11,967 bases of DNA from Nodosilinea sp. BSH.14 (GCA_023264315.1 JALQST010000053.1:1-11967); one strand, 5' to 3'. Counted from the stretch's first letter, positions 1-7,036 are shown. The notes: generated by a model not told the origin, from the letters alone. Made by a program: numbers and translations.

Positions 1-77
1 CAACTCCCAACTCCCAACTCCCAACTCCCAACTCCCAACTCCCAACTCCCAACTCCCAACTCCCAACTCCCAACTCC
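1..77. repeat. Heptanucleotide tandem array, 11 copies of CAACTCC
   Basis: Eleven perfect head-to-tail copies of the 7-mer CAACTCC fill the left edge and stop at base 77, six bases beyond the stop codon of the VgrG-like gene. Because the array touches the window edge, its full length is unknown. Short tandemly repeated heptanucleotides are a known class of cyanobacterial intergenic repeat. On the gene's strand the array reads as purine-rich GGAGTTG. Copy number in such arrays often varies through replication slippage; a role in transcript ending or as a spacer is only a guess. Confidence 0.95.
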
Positions 78-83
78 ATCGCC

Positions 84-2066
84 TCAATTAATCTTCACCA
101 CCCCCCCCTGAATCTTCGTCATGCCGCTGCCCTGCACATCGACGATGGCTCCCTGCATTTTGGCTGGCCCCGTGGCTTTGACGGTGACTTGGGTACCGCT
201 AATTTCAATGCCGGACTGGCTGACTTTAATGGAGTTCGCGCCCACCTTCAGGGTCACTTCCTGGGTGCCGGTGAGGGTGATTTTGCCGCCTTTGATGTCG
301 ATGGCGCGGCTGGTGCCGCTGGTACCGGATTGAATGGTCATATCTCCGGTGGAGGTGAGTTGCACCTTGGTGCCGTTGTCATCCAGGCGCAAAAGGTGGC
401 CACCGGTGCTTTTGACCTCAATTTTCTTGTCCTTGTCGTCTAGGCGAGCCTGGTGTCCGGCAGCGGTTTTGAGTTCGACAAATTTGTCGGTGTCGTTGAG
501 GTGAAGTTGGTGGGCGGCGACGGTTTCTAGGTAGACCCCTTTTTTGCTACTGTCCTTGTCCTCTTCGACAAATTGCAGCTTATGCCCCACCCGAGTTGTG
601 AAGGTGCGTAGGCGCACTTTGCCGTTGGCAACGTCGTTTTCGGCGGTTTCGGGGGGGGCATCCTTGCCGTTCCACAGGCCACCCAGCACGTAGGGCCGAT
701 GAATATCACCATGTTCAAAGGCCACCAGCACTTCGTCGTTAATTTCGGGGAGGCAGTCTAGCCCCCGGCTGGCCCCCGCCCCCACCGAAACCACCCTGGC
801 CCAGTTGCTCATATGTTCCTCGGTCAGCGATGGAAACTTGACCCGCACCCGGCCCCAGTTTTTGGGATCCTTATTGTCGGCCACAATGCCGATTAGGCAG
901 GTTTGGCCCGGTTGCAAGGGGTTGGGCGGGGCCAGCAGGTGCAGCAAATCTCCCCCCCGCAGCCCCCGCACGCTAAATTCCGTGGTGTAGATGCGCTCAT
1001 AGAACAGGTGGCGGGTTTCGGTGACGTAGTAATCACCGCTGTATTTGTCCATGTTGGTGAGCTTGACAACCTTGCCCGGTCGAATCTGGGGATTTCCCTC
1101 ACTGCGGGCATCGGCCTGGATAAATTCTCCCCCCACTTCGCCATAGAGCGCCCCCGCCAGGGTGGTCGCCTCCGCCGTTTGGGACATCACCTGATCTACT
1201 ACCACCAGTTTAGGACTGCTGGGCTTGCCCTTAAACTTAGTTTTGTCCGTTCCCGTGCCCTGACTGGTGCTGGTAATGACTGCGCTACGACTGCTGCTGC
1301 TGGCCACAATCGCCTCTTTTTTGCTGTAGTCCCAGCCCCGCACCTCCACACTATCCACCATTTCGGCGCTGCTCACCCGCACCCGAAAACTGTGTAATTC
1401 CTTCAGCCATTCTAGGCTCACGCTGCCGTCTTTTTTGGGTTTGCGAAAATTCAGCTTGCCGTCCTGCACAAACAACTCAAACCCGTGGCGAGCCGCCCGT
1501 GATCGCAGGAACTCCATGTTGGTTTGGTTTTCCTGGAAAATATAGCCATTGCTGCCGCCAATATCGCCATAGCCATAGGGGCCGCCGGTATTGTCTACCG
1601 TGCCCGTGGGCAGGCCCACTTCTCCAGCAATTTGTTTCACAATATCGGTATCGGTTTTATTTTGAAACGAACGACTTTGCCGCCCCCGATGCAGCCGATG
1701 GGAGGCATCGTAGCCCCGCACAATAATCGGCGCTTGGGCATCGCGGGTAAACTGGGTTTCGATGGCGGTAATTTCCCCCTTCAAAAGGATAGCTTCCGCC
1801 GCATCGTCAAACTCCGTGTCCTCCGTCGTGCTAGAAATAAACCCCAGTTCCACCGCTTTACCAATGGCAAAGATATCCCGATGTTTCCAAACCGTATCCG
1901 CGTCCGCTCCTGGTCGATAATCATTGCGCAGCACCAGGGTAAACATCCCTGGCAAATGCAAACTTTCCTCCACCGAAATTTGTAGAATATCCTCCAAGAC
2001 CGCCGCTTTCACGGCCTGACCATCGACCTTCAAAATGGGCTTGGCAATGTAGGAAGTAGCAGGCAT
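84..2066 (-). CDS. VgrG-type spike protein of a contractile injection system (gp27/gp5-like, Afp8/VgrG family)
   Basis: 660 residues. Residues 1-375 look like the gp27/gpD hub of VgrG proteins. Residues 385-465 form the gp5 OB-fold, with IGIV at 392-395, WGRVRVKFP at 404-412, NWARV at 421-425 and a GDIHRPYVLGGLW block at 453-465. From about 480 to the end the sequence is beta-rich and repetitive: GHKLQF, GHQARLDD and GHLLRLDD recur at 494, 537 and 556, as expected for a trimeric beta-helix needle. The family sits at the tip of the tube, plugs the baseplate hub and carries effectors; cyanobacteria hold such genes in phage-tail-like eCIS or thylakoid-anchored systems. No sheath, tube, LysM or baseplate gene is seen upstream, so it is either first in a set continuing left of the window or an orphan. 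The ATG at 2064-2066 opens the hub domain but lacks a Shine-Dalgarno-like purine run. A phage tail spike or T6SS VgrG are the alternatives. Confidence 0.88.
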   Translation of the reverse strand: MPATSYIAKPILKVDGQAVKAAVLEDILQISVEESLHLPGMFTLVLRNDYRPGADADTVWKHRDIFAIGKAVELGFISSTTEDTEFDDAAEAILLKGEITAIETQFTRDAQAPIIVRGYDASHRLHRGRQSRSFQNKTDTDIVKQIAGEVGLPTGTVDNTGGPYGYGDIGGSNGYIFQENQTNMEFLRSRAARHGFELFVQDGKLNFRKPKKDGSVSLEWLKELHSFRVRVSSAEMVDSVEVRGWDYSKKEAIVASSSSRSAVITSTSQGTGTDKTKFKGKPSSPKLVVVDQVMSQTAEATTLAGALYGEVGGEFIQADARSEGNPQIRPGKVVKLTNMDKYSGDYYVTETRHLFYERIYTTEFSVRGLRGGDLLHLLAPPNPLQPGQTCLIGIVADNKDPKNWGRVRVKFPSLTEEHMSNWARVVSVGAGASRGLDCLPEINDEVLVAFEHGDIHRPYVLGGLWNGKDAPPETAENDVANGKVRLRTFTTRVGHKLQFVEEDKDSSKKGVYLETVAAHQLHLNDTDKFVELKTAAGHQARLDDKDKKIEVKSTGGHLLRLDDNGTKVQLTSTGDMTIQSGTSGTSRAIDIKGGKITLTGTQEVTLKVGANSIKVSQSGIEISGTQVTVKATGPAKMQGAIVDVQGSGMTKIQGGVVKIN

Positions 2067-2398
2067 AGGAGAGAAAACTTTGGGTTAATCAAAGAGGCGT
2101 TCAGTCAGTCACGGAAAAGTTAATAAAAAGGAAAATTAGACTTGTAGGGTGCATTCGCGGCTCTCACACCTAGCGATCTATCCCTAACCACCTTCGTGAG
2201 CCGCAATGCACCCTTAGAGAACCAAGCATAGCCAAGCAGGACTTGAGATTAGAAAGCGCTTGAACCATAATCCGCTGTTGCTTCAGGCCCCTCACCATCT
2301 CCCCTGATCTCCCTAGGGTAGGCGGTGGGTGGGGCGATGGGTATTCCACTTAGGTCGAGTCCTGCTTGCAACGGTGGGGCAGCGGTTTTCGGCGGCAT
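2067..2398. other. Intergenic gap with one large imperfect palindrome
   Basis: The 332 bases between the VgrG-like start and the pseudokinase stop hold no credible reading frame. The stretch next to the VgrG-like gene (2080-2145) is A+T-rich and may hold that gene's promoter, but I could not define -35 and -10 boxes. A palindromic repeat occupies 2146-2214. From about 2281 to 2398 the sequence is GC-rich and I see no terminator with a T tract. Confidence 0.7.
2146..2214. repeat. Palindromic dispersed repeat, GGTGCATT family
   Basis: The left arm at 2146-2167 begins AGGGTGCATT and continues GCGGCTC; the right arm at 2196-2214 is GTGAGCCGCAATGCACCCT. They are near-perfect reverse complements apart from single-base bulges, around a 28-base loop. 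The GGTGCAT/ATGCACC ends recur as palindromes at 6728-6751 and 6936-6971, so this is a repeat family and not a gene-specific terminator. Palindromes with GGTGCATT or similar ends are common between cyanobacterial genes; whether they move as MITE-like elements cannot be told here. Confidence 0.8.
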
Positions 2399-4696
2399 TC
2401 ACCGATCCTCGGCGGGGCGCACGGGGCTGAGGTGTACCTGGCGCAGGTAGGTTTGGCCCTCCTCTGTGAGCATGATTTCGGCAAACTTGGGGCCAACGGG
2501 GGGCAGGCGGTTGTCGCGGCGATAGACCACCGCAACGGGGTAGGCCAGGGGATAGTCCGCCTGACTCAGCACCGCCGGATCGATCCGGTAGACGCCCTTG
2601 GTGCGGCAGAGATCCACATCGGGGTGAATAGGCTGACCGGAGGCCTTGCGGAGGGGCTGCACGGCGCGGCGACGCGAAGGGCCAACCGCCAGGGGATAGA
2701 CCGAACACTGGCCACCGATGGAACTGAGGGGGGTGAGGCCCACACTGCCCACCCCGGCGGTTTCAAAGTCGTTGATGATGCGGCGCAGCATGGGGATGGG
2801 GGGCAGGCCCACGGGGGTGGCACGGCTAGGGGGAACGGGGCCGGAGGCGGGTTCCCCTGGAAAAATAAAATGGTCAATCGCCGCCAGGGTAGTGGGGCTG
2901 GGGTTAACGTAAAGCTCTAGGGGCAGGCTGAGGCCAGACCGAATTTGGCCCCAAAATTTCGTGGTGCCTTGGTAGAGATCCTGCACCTGGGTGAGGGTGA
3001 GACGGCCCTTCAGTTGGTCGGGCAAGCCTTGGCTGCGGCCCTGGTAGTTAAAGGCGACAACGACGGCAAGGCCATCGTAGGCAATGGGCTGGGCGGCCAA
3101 ATCCGGCGGCAGCGGTTGGAGCAACGGCACAATGGCAAAGGCCGCTTGGCGGGTTTGCACCACCTCTAGGGCGGCGGCGATGGAGGGCGTGGGCCGATGG
3201 ATCAGCGTGAGTCCCGGTTGAGTTTGGGCCAAGTGGGTCTCCCAGGGCAGGGTGAGGCCATCCTGGGGCTGCCAGCGCAGCAGGTCTTCCCACACATCCC
3301 CCGCCAGGGCCGTGTAGACAAAGGTTCCCTCCGGCACCGCCCCCACCGCCCCAAAGCAGCAGGGGGGCGGCGTTTCCTCCGCCACGAGGGGTTTGGGCCG
3401 CAGCCACTGCCAGAGCCCATAGGCTCCTAGGCCCACGCCCCCCAGAATCAGCAGAGCCACCAGGGCCGTTTTCCACCGGGCTCGCCGCCGCCGATCCACC
3501 ACGCTGGGCGGGGCCAGTTGATTGACCACGGGTTCCGGCGGCAGATGCAGCAGGGCTTGGTAGGCCGCCTTGGCATCGGGGAAGGGGGCCTCAAGGCCGA
3601 CGATCTGGCGGATAAACGATTTCAGGGGCGGATAAACCTCGGGCCAGTGGGCCTCCAGTCTGGGGTTCAGCCGCTGGCCCTCGGCATCGGTGGGGCCACC
3701 CGTCAGCAGATAAAAGGCCACCCGTCCCAAGGCCCGCAAATCCTCCTGGGGCGAGGGCACCGCCGCCTCAATCACCAGGGGGTTGATGGCGTCTTCCCAG
3801 AGGGCAAAGTCCGTGAGGTAGACAAAGCCTTCCCCCCCCTGATCCACCCACCGCAGGCTAGAAAGCTGGATATTACCGTGGACCATTCCCGTCTGCAACC
3901 GCCCCGGGGAGAGGGCGTAGCGCTGTTGGTGCAGCCCGGTCAGGGTTTGTAACACCTGCCGCAGCACCCGATACACCTCCCCCGAGGTGAAGGGAGGCCG
4001 CTGGGTCAGCCGGTGGTTCAGGGAAACCGCCTGATCCTCCTCGGGCAACACCAGGTACGTCCGCGTCTCCCCCAGGGGAGCCAACGCCTCAAGGGGGGCC
4101 ATCACGCGCAGGTCTTGGCTGCGGCCATCGGCCAAACTCACCCCCGTCTGGTTCAAAAACATATCCCGCCGCTGCTGCTGATCCCGCTGGTTGAAGTAGC
4201 GCTCCGGCAGCAGGTATTCCCGCAGGGTGACGGGGGTTTCTGTCCCCAGCATGGTGGCCTGGTAGCTGCGACCAATGCCCTGCTGCCCCAAGCAGCGCCC
4301 CACCCGATAGTCGCCCACCTCGCCCCGCACCACCGCCCCCACGGGCAGCGGGGTCATAAACCCGCAGCGGGGGCACACCGTCGCCTCGGGGTTCTCCTCC
4401 AAAGCCCGCGCCGCCAGGGCACAATTCAGCGGCGATCCCACCTCGCAGCGATACTGGGAATAGTGAGCGGGCCAGGGAGCCACCCCGGCTGGGGCAATCA
4501 GGCCGGTATCCTCAGGCTCCGGTTCGGGAGCCTCGGGCCACACCTCCGGCGGCAGCACCTCCGGCTTAATGTCCTCCAAAACGGGCCGCAGCCAGGGCCA
4601 CCGGGCCAGCCGTTGATACCGCGCCACTCGCAGCGGGCCGGGAAACCGCAGCAGATAGCGCCTCAGAACATACTGTGTCAGCGAATGATTCAACAC
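2399..4696 (-). CDS. Membrane receptor: zinc ribbon, pseudokinase, transmembrane helix, PstS-like binding domain
   Basis: 765 residues. Four cysteines (84, 92, 108, 111, the last pair as CPRCG) form a zinc-ribbon-like element. Residues 130-385 follow a Ser/Thr kinase fold: loop LGQQGIGRSY at 136-145, then TLREYLLP at 157-164 where the usual ATP-binding Lys is Arg, HGN at 273-275 in place of HRD, and DFA at 296-298 in place of DFG. Loss of the catalytic Asp and the Lys points to a pseudokinase. A basic stretch (401-409) precedes one membrane helix at about 410-431. The rest matches the phosphate-binding PstS/PBP-like fold: AYDGLAVVV at 539-547, LTLTQVQDLYQG at 566-577 with FW at 581-582, and VGLTPLSSIGGQC at 652-664. 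Predicted topology: kinase fold in the cytoplasm, ligand domain outside. The start is GTG at 4694-4696 with AGGGG about 10 bases upstream. Ligand and partner are unknown. The fold calls are firm, the signalling role is inferred. Confidence 0.85.
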   Translation of the reverse strand: MLNHSLTQYVLRRYLLRFPGPLRVARYQRLARWPWLRPVLEDIKPEVLPPEVWPEAPEPEPEDTGLIAPAGVAPWPAHYSQYRCEVGSPLNCALAARALEENPEATVCPRCGFMTPLPVGAVVRGEVGDYRVGRCLGQQGIGRSYQATMLGTETPVTLREYLLPERYFNQRDQQQRRDMFLNQTGVSLADGRSQDLRVMAPLEALAPLGETRTYLVLPEEDQAVSLNHRLTQRPPFTSGEVYRVLRQVLQTLTGLHQQRYALSPGRLQTGMVHGNIQLSSLRWVDQGGEGFVYLTDFALWEDAINPLVIEAAVPSPQEDLRALGRVAFYLLTGGPTDAEGQRLNPRLEAHWPEVYPPLKSFIRQIVGLEAPFPDAKAAYQALLHLPPEPVVNQLAPPSVVDRRRRARWKTALVALLILGGVGLGAYGLWQWLRPKPLVAEETPPPCCFGAVGAVPEGTFVYTALAGDVWEDLLRWQPQDGLTLPWETHLAQTQPGLTLIHRPTPSIAAALEVVQTRQAAFAIVPLLQPLPPDLAAQPIAYDGLAVVVAFNYQGRSQGLPDQLKGRLTLTQVQDLYQGTTKFWGQIRSGLSLPLELYVNPSPTTLAAIDHFIFPGEPASGPVPPSRATPVGLPPIPMLRRIINDFETAGVGSVGLTPLSSIGGQCSVYPLAVGPSRRRAVQPLRKASGQPIHPDVDLCRTKGVYRIDPAVLSQADYPLAYPVAVVYRRDNRLPPVGPKFAEIMLTEEGQTYLRQVHLSPVRPAEDR

Positions 4697-4845
4697 AATC
4701 CAACGTCCCCTAAGGCTTTTCCATCATAGACAGAAGCCCCGCCCCTGCCCCTGCCAATTTGTTAAAACTTTGTTCGGTTTTCCAGCCTTCCCCAGCGGGG
4801 TTCCTATGATGTCTAGAACACCCGGGAAACCTCAAGGAAACCGCC
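4697..4845. promoter_or_regulatory. Divergent promoter region between pseudokinase and Nif11-like genes
   Basis: 149 bases separate two genes transcribed away from each other, so both promoters should be here. On the plus strand TATGAT at 4805-4810 is one mismatch from the -10 consensus and lies 36 bases before the Nif11-like ATG; no good -35 sits at normal spacing. AAGGA at 4834-4838, seven bases before the ATG, is a good ribosome binding site. A small CCCC-AGC-GGGG hairpin lies at 4790-4800 just before the -10 candidate. Confidence 0.5.
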
Positions 4846-5055
4846 ATGTCCCAGACCCATGTTGTTCGCCTCTTTCGCGATGCCCAACTCAACCCCGATC
4901 TAAAACATCGTCTCAATGTCTCCTCTACCCCTGAGGAATTTGTGGCCATGGCCAAACGGTTGGGCTATGAATTTACCCTGGAAGAATGGCAATCGTCCAC
5001 TCGCTTTTCAGTGGAAGAACTCGAATGTGCCCTCTCGGAAATTCCGGGGATCTAG
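4846..5055 (+). CDS. Nif11-like small protein (Nif11 / NHLP leader-type domain)
   Basis: 69 residues, ATG start preceded by AAGGA. The sequence follows the Nif11 pattern: an N-terminal helix with LFRDAQLNPDLKHRL at 9-23, then TPEEFVAMAKRLGYEFTLEEW at 28-48, matching the family's EFV.lAk..GyeFt.ee core. Proteins of this family are either uncharacterised nitrogen-fixation-linked proteins or leader domains of ribosomally made, modified peptides. Here the C-terminus ends IPGI, with no double-glycine cleavage site and no Cys/Ser/Thr-rich core peptide; only one Cys (61) is present. No lanthionine synthetase or peptidase transporter lies in the window, so a natural-product precursor role is unlikely from this context. 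It is the only plus-strand gene in the left half. Function unknown. Confidence 0.82.
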   Translation: MSQTHVVRLFRDAQLNPDLKHRLNVSSTPEEFVAMAKRLGYEFTLEEWQSSTRFSVEELECALSEIPGI

Positions 5056-5103
5056 CATTAAGACCATCGGGTTTAACTTTTGAGGGGTTCGGGGAGCTAT
5101 AAG

Positions 5104-5136
5104 TCCCGCGCTGTACCCGTAGGGTCAGCGTCGGGA
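5104..5136. mobile_element. Strong hairpin resembling an IS200/IS605-type (tnpB) element end; possible remnant
   Basis: TCCCG-CGCTG-T-ACCC, loop GTA, GGGT-CAGCG-T-CGGGA folds into a 14-base-pair stem with two single-T bulges. The sequence and the downstream TGTCACG (5140-5146) recall the structured right end seen downstream of tnpB genes in cyanobacteria, where the end also encodes the omega/reRNA scaffold. There is no tnpB or tnpA frame here, so at most this is a decayed or solo end. The alternative is a terminator for the Nif11-like gene, but no T tract follows the stem. The hairpin is seen directly; the IS assignment is from memory of such ends. Confidence 0.4.
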
Positions 5137-5201
5137 GGGTGTCACGCCAAGCAACTCTCGTTTGCGTCAACGATGAGTCAGGCAAGGGGTTCCTCCTCCA
5201 G

Positions 5202-6347
5202 CTATTGAGAAATAGAGGAAGGTTGCGCCAGTTCCTTTAGACCGTTAGCTTTGCCTGCGCCATAGGCATCAAGTAACTCTTCAAAGGCTTTTAAGTTTTT
5301 GGGCTGATAATTCATATCAGGATCATTCCATCGCTGGATAACACTCTGATGAAGAGCATGAAATCCGCCATAAACTACTCTACTTACCCTTGGAGCAAAT
5401 CGATCAATGCCTCTTGGCTGGTGATCAAAGAGAGTTTTGTAGTTGACATAAATTCCCCCTTCAATCTTATGTTTATCTAAACTAAGTCTGAGGGGTTCTA
5501 CTTGATCCATCATCCAAACGAGGGCCGCATCCGATAAACCTTGTAGATCCCGATCACCGCCACCTAAGCAACCATGGTGGCCTGGAAACCAAACCTGACG
5601 AATTTGCTGTCTATTTTCACAACTCTGGCAAGGCTCCATCGGAATCACATTATAAGCTTCTCGAACTTCATCGATAGCCGCCGCATGAAAAGCAAACTCT
5701 ACAAGCCGATTGATATGATGATTGAAAAATGAATATCGCTTTCTGGTGCGTTCATCAATATCTAAAAAAGACACAATATTAGGTAAACCTAGAGAGCAAA
5801 CGGTATCCCAACAGCACAGCGCTTTAATTGGAATTCTGCCCTGATCTATTTCTTCAATACCCTGGGGAGGACAGTATTGAATACAATAATTCTGGCGAAA
5901 TTGAAGGGCTTGACGATTGTTGGGTGCAGCCTGATTAGAACGGTTGCGATATAGTTCATAGGCATCATAAACTTTTCTTAAATAGTTTCTCTGGAGCAAG
6001 CCAGAATTATAAATCAATCCACTTAAACTACGAACAGTATAGGCACCTCGGCTAAAGCCAAATAGGTAGATCTCGTCACCTGGCTCATAATTGAGGCAAA
6101 GAAATCGATAGGCATCTTGAATCTTATGATCAATACCCCATCCAAAGATTCCACCACCCCATTTCTCAATTTTGTTAGCCAGGGGAATTCCACTGCCGCA
6201 ACCAATACCATCATCGTAGTAAACAACCTGTTTAATGCCATCGTGATCCATTGGACGAATCGCTTGAGCGATCTTAACGACATTACCAGGAGCTTTTTGA
6301 TTTAAGTCTTGCCAGGTACCATCACAACAAACCACTAAGCGTTTCAT
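5202..6347 (-). CDS. DUF2235 alpha/beta hydrolase (Tle1-like phospholipase family)
   Basis: 381 residues. It opens with RLVVCCDGTWQ (3-13), the typical start of DUF2235. The nucleophile elbow is GFSRGA at 97-102 (Ser99). Asp181 in CCWDTVCSLG (178-187) fits the acidic member. His258 in WFPGHHGCLGGG (253-264) fits the catalytic His, although the aspartate common in the family's HSDVGGG motif is Cys260 here. No signal peptide or membrane helix is seen. DUF2235 includes the Tle1 type VI lipase effectors, which attack phospholipids, but many members are housekeeping or unassigned hydrolases. The start ATG has AGGA nine bases upstream. Base composition stands out: 5281-5340 has 22 G+C of 60 and 5881-5940 has 25, against 40 of 60 at 4561-4620 in the pseudokinase, which suggests acquisition from elsewhere. 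No immunity-like partner is obvious. Being an injection-system cargo is an inference from the nearby spike gene. Confidence 0.88.
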   Translation of the reverse strand: MKRLVVCCDGTWQDLNQKAPGNVVKIAQAIRPMDHDGIKQVVYYDDGIGCGSGIPLANKIEKWGGGIFGWGIDHKIQDAYRFLCLNYEPGDEIYLFGFSRGAYTVRSLSGLIYNSGLLQRNYLRKVYDAYELYRNRSNQAAPNNRQALQFRQNYCIQYCPPQGIEEIDQGRIPIKALCCWDTVCSLGLPNIVSFLDIDERTRKRYSFFNHHINRLVEFAFHAAAIDEVREAYNVIPMEPCQSCENRQQIRQVWFPGHHGCLGGGDRDLQGLSDAALVWMMDQVEPLRLSLDKHKIEGGIYVNYKTLFDHQPRGIDRFAPRVSRVVYGGFHALHQSVIQRWNDPDMNYQPKNLKAFEELLDAYGAGKANGLKELAQPSSISQ

Positions 6348-6632
6348 AATGATTATTCCTTACACAAAGGGTTTTCGCCAAGAGACAGGCTATCGATCTA
6401 GCAATAAAGAAGTGGCCTAGAACCAGCACAATTCCTAGTCATCGTTAGAATTGCGACAGAAACGGGGAAACTGGAGAGGAGATACGGGGATGGCGGGGGG
6501 ATTACCTCGCTGGAGAGGCTCAACTCACTTAAGGCTAATCCCATCTTAAGTACAGCAGATGCGACCTCGTAGGTACTTTTGCGTTTTCTTAGTCTTTTAG
6601 CTATTTTCGTTACCGATCCTCACCATTCTTAA

Positions 6633-6650
6633 CGGCGGCTAAAGCCGCCG
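6633..6650. repeat. Perfect hairpin CGGCGGCT-AA-AGCCGCCG
   Basis: An 8-base-pair perfect stem with an AA loop, followed on the plus strand by GAGTCGCTTTTCCG. The GCGGCTAAAGCCGC core is a familiar dispersed palindrome between cyanobacterial genes. It is not followed by a clean T tract on either strand, so I annotate it as a repeat and not a terminator. Confidence 0.75.
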
Positions 6651-6662
6651 AGTCGCTTTTCC

Positions 6663-6685
6663 GCCCCGCTCTAAAGAGACGGGGC
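6663..6685. repeat. Hairpin GCCCCG-CTCT-AA-AGAG-A-CGGGGC
   Basis: A 10-base-pair stem with one bulged A and an AA loop, lying 12 bases from the preceding hairpin. The two share the same layout (GC stem, AA loop) and probably belong to one composite repeat unit. Confidence 0.7.
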
Positions 6686-6727
6686 TACCAAGCTCCCGAG
6701 TTTTTATCGTGGAGATCTCAGGGCCTT

Positions 6728-6751
6728 GGTGCATGGCTTCGCGAATGCACC
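6728..6751. repeat. Short GGTGCAT/ATGCACC palindrome
   Basis: GGTGCAT at 6728-6734 and ATGCACC at 6745-6751 flank a 10-base loop containing GCTTCGCG. The ends match those of the longer palindromes at 2146-2214 and 6936-6971. A lone ATGCACC also occurs at 6899-6905. Confidence 0.7.
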
Positions 6752-6935
6752 TGACGAACCTCGCCCCCCGATGTCGGGGCGGATCCCGAACTCCCGGAGG
6801 GGGGAAGGAGGGGGCCGAAACGTGGGGAGACGATTCTATAATGACGGTCGTGGATCGATGCGACCCGAGCCTGCCCTGTTGTTTGACCCCGAACCGCCAT
6901 GCACCACCCCCTCGCAGGTTCCTGATGGATGGGGT

Positions 6936-6971
6936 GGGTGCATGGCTCCGCGTTGCTCCACGAATGCACCC
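6936..6971. repeat. GGGTGCAT/ATGCACCC palindrome
   Basis: GGGTGCAT at 6936-6943 and ATGCACCC at 6964-6971 form an 8-base-pair stem around a 20-base GC-rich loop. Same family as 2146-2214 and 6728-6751, with different loop sequence. It lies about 65 bases beyond the Hsp70 stop and may end up in that transcript's 3' region. Confidence 0.7.
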
Positions 6972-7036
6972 TACGCATTGGGCTTTTGGGTATGGCTTTG
7001 GCTGAACGATGCGGCCTTGGGGCCGGCCTCTGGCCC

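Larger units (their letters stand above)
6348..7036. other. 689-base intergenic region rich in hairpins and repeats, no gene
   Basis: No reading frame here resembles a protein: frames on both strands run through the repeats and are rich in Pro, Arg and Gly. The end next to the hydrolase (6348-6480) probably holds its promoter, though I cannot pick boxes. ACTTAAG (6527-6533) and CTTAAGT (6545-6551) form a small palindrome. Hairpins or palindromes follow at 6633-6650, 6663-6685, 6728-6751, 6766-6779 (CCCCGA-TG-TCGGGG) and 6936-6971. This density suggests a landing zone for repeats between two unrelated loci. Confidence 0.7.

Noticed and set aside
1..77. CRISPR array
   Set aside because: The 7-base units repeat without spacers, so this is a simple tandem array.
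903..1397. Plus-strand 164-residue frame opposite the VgrG-like gene
   Set aside because: It is a shadow of the hub and OB-fold coding sequence.
4013..4729. Plus-strand 238-residue open frame opposite the pseudokinase
   Set aside because: It is antisense to a gene with clear domains, has a His/Pro/Gln-rich low-information composition, and lacks any recognisable motif.
4973..5185. Minus-strand 70-residue frame between the Nif11-like and DUF2235 genes
   Set aside because: It crosses the hairpin and the end of the Nif11 gene in antisense; no family resemblance.
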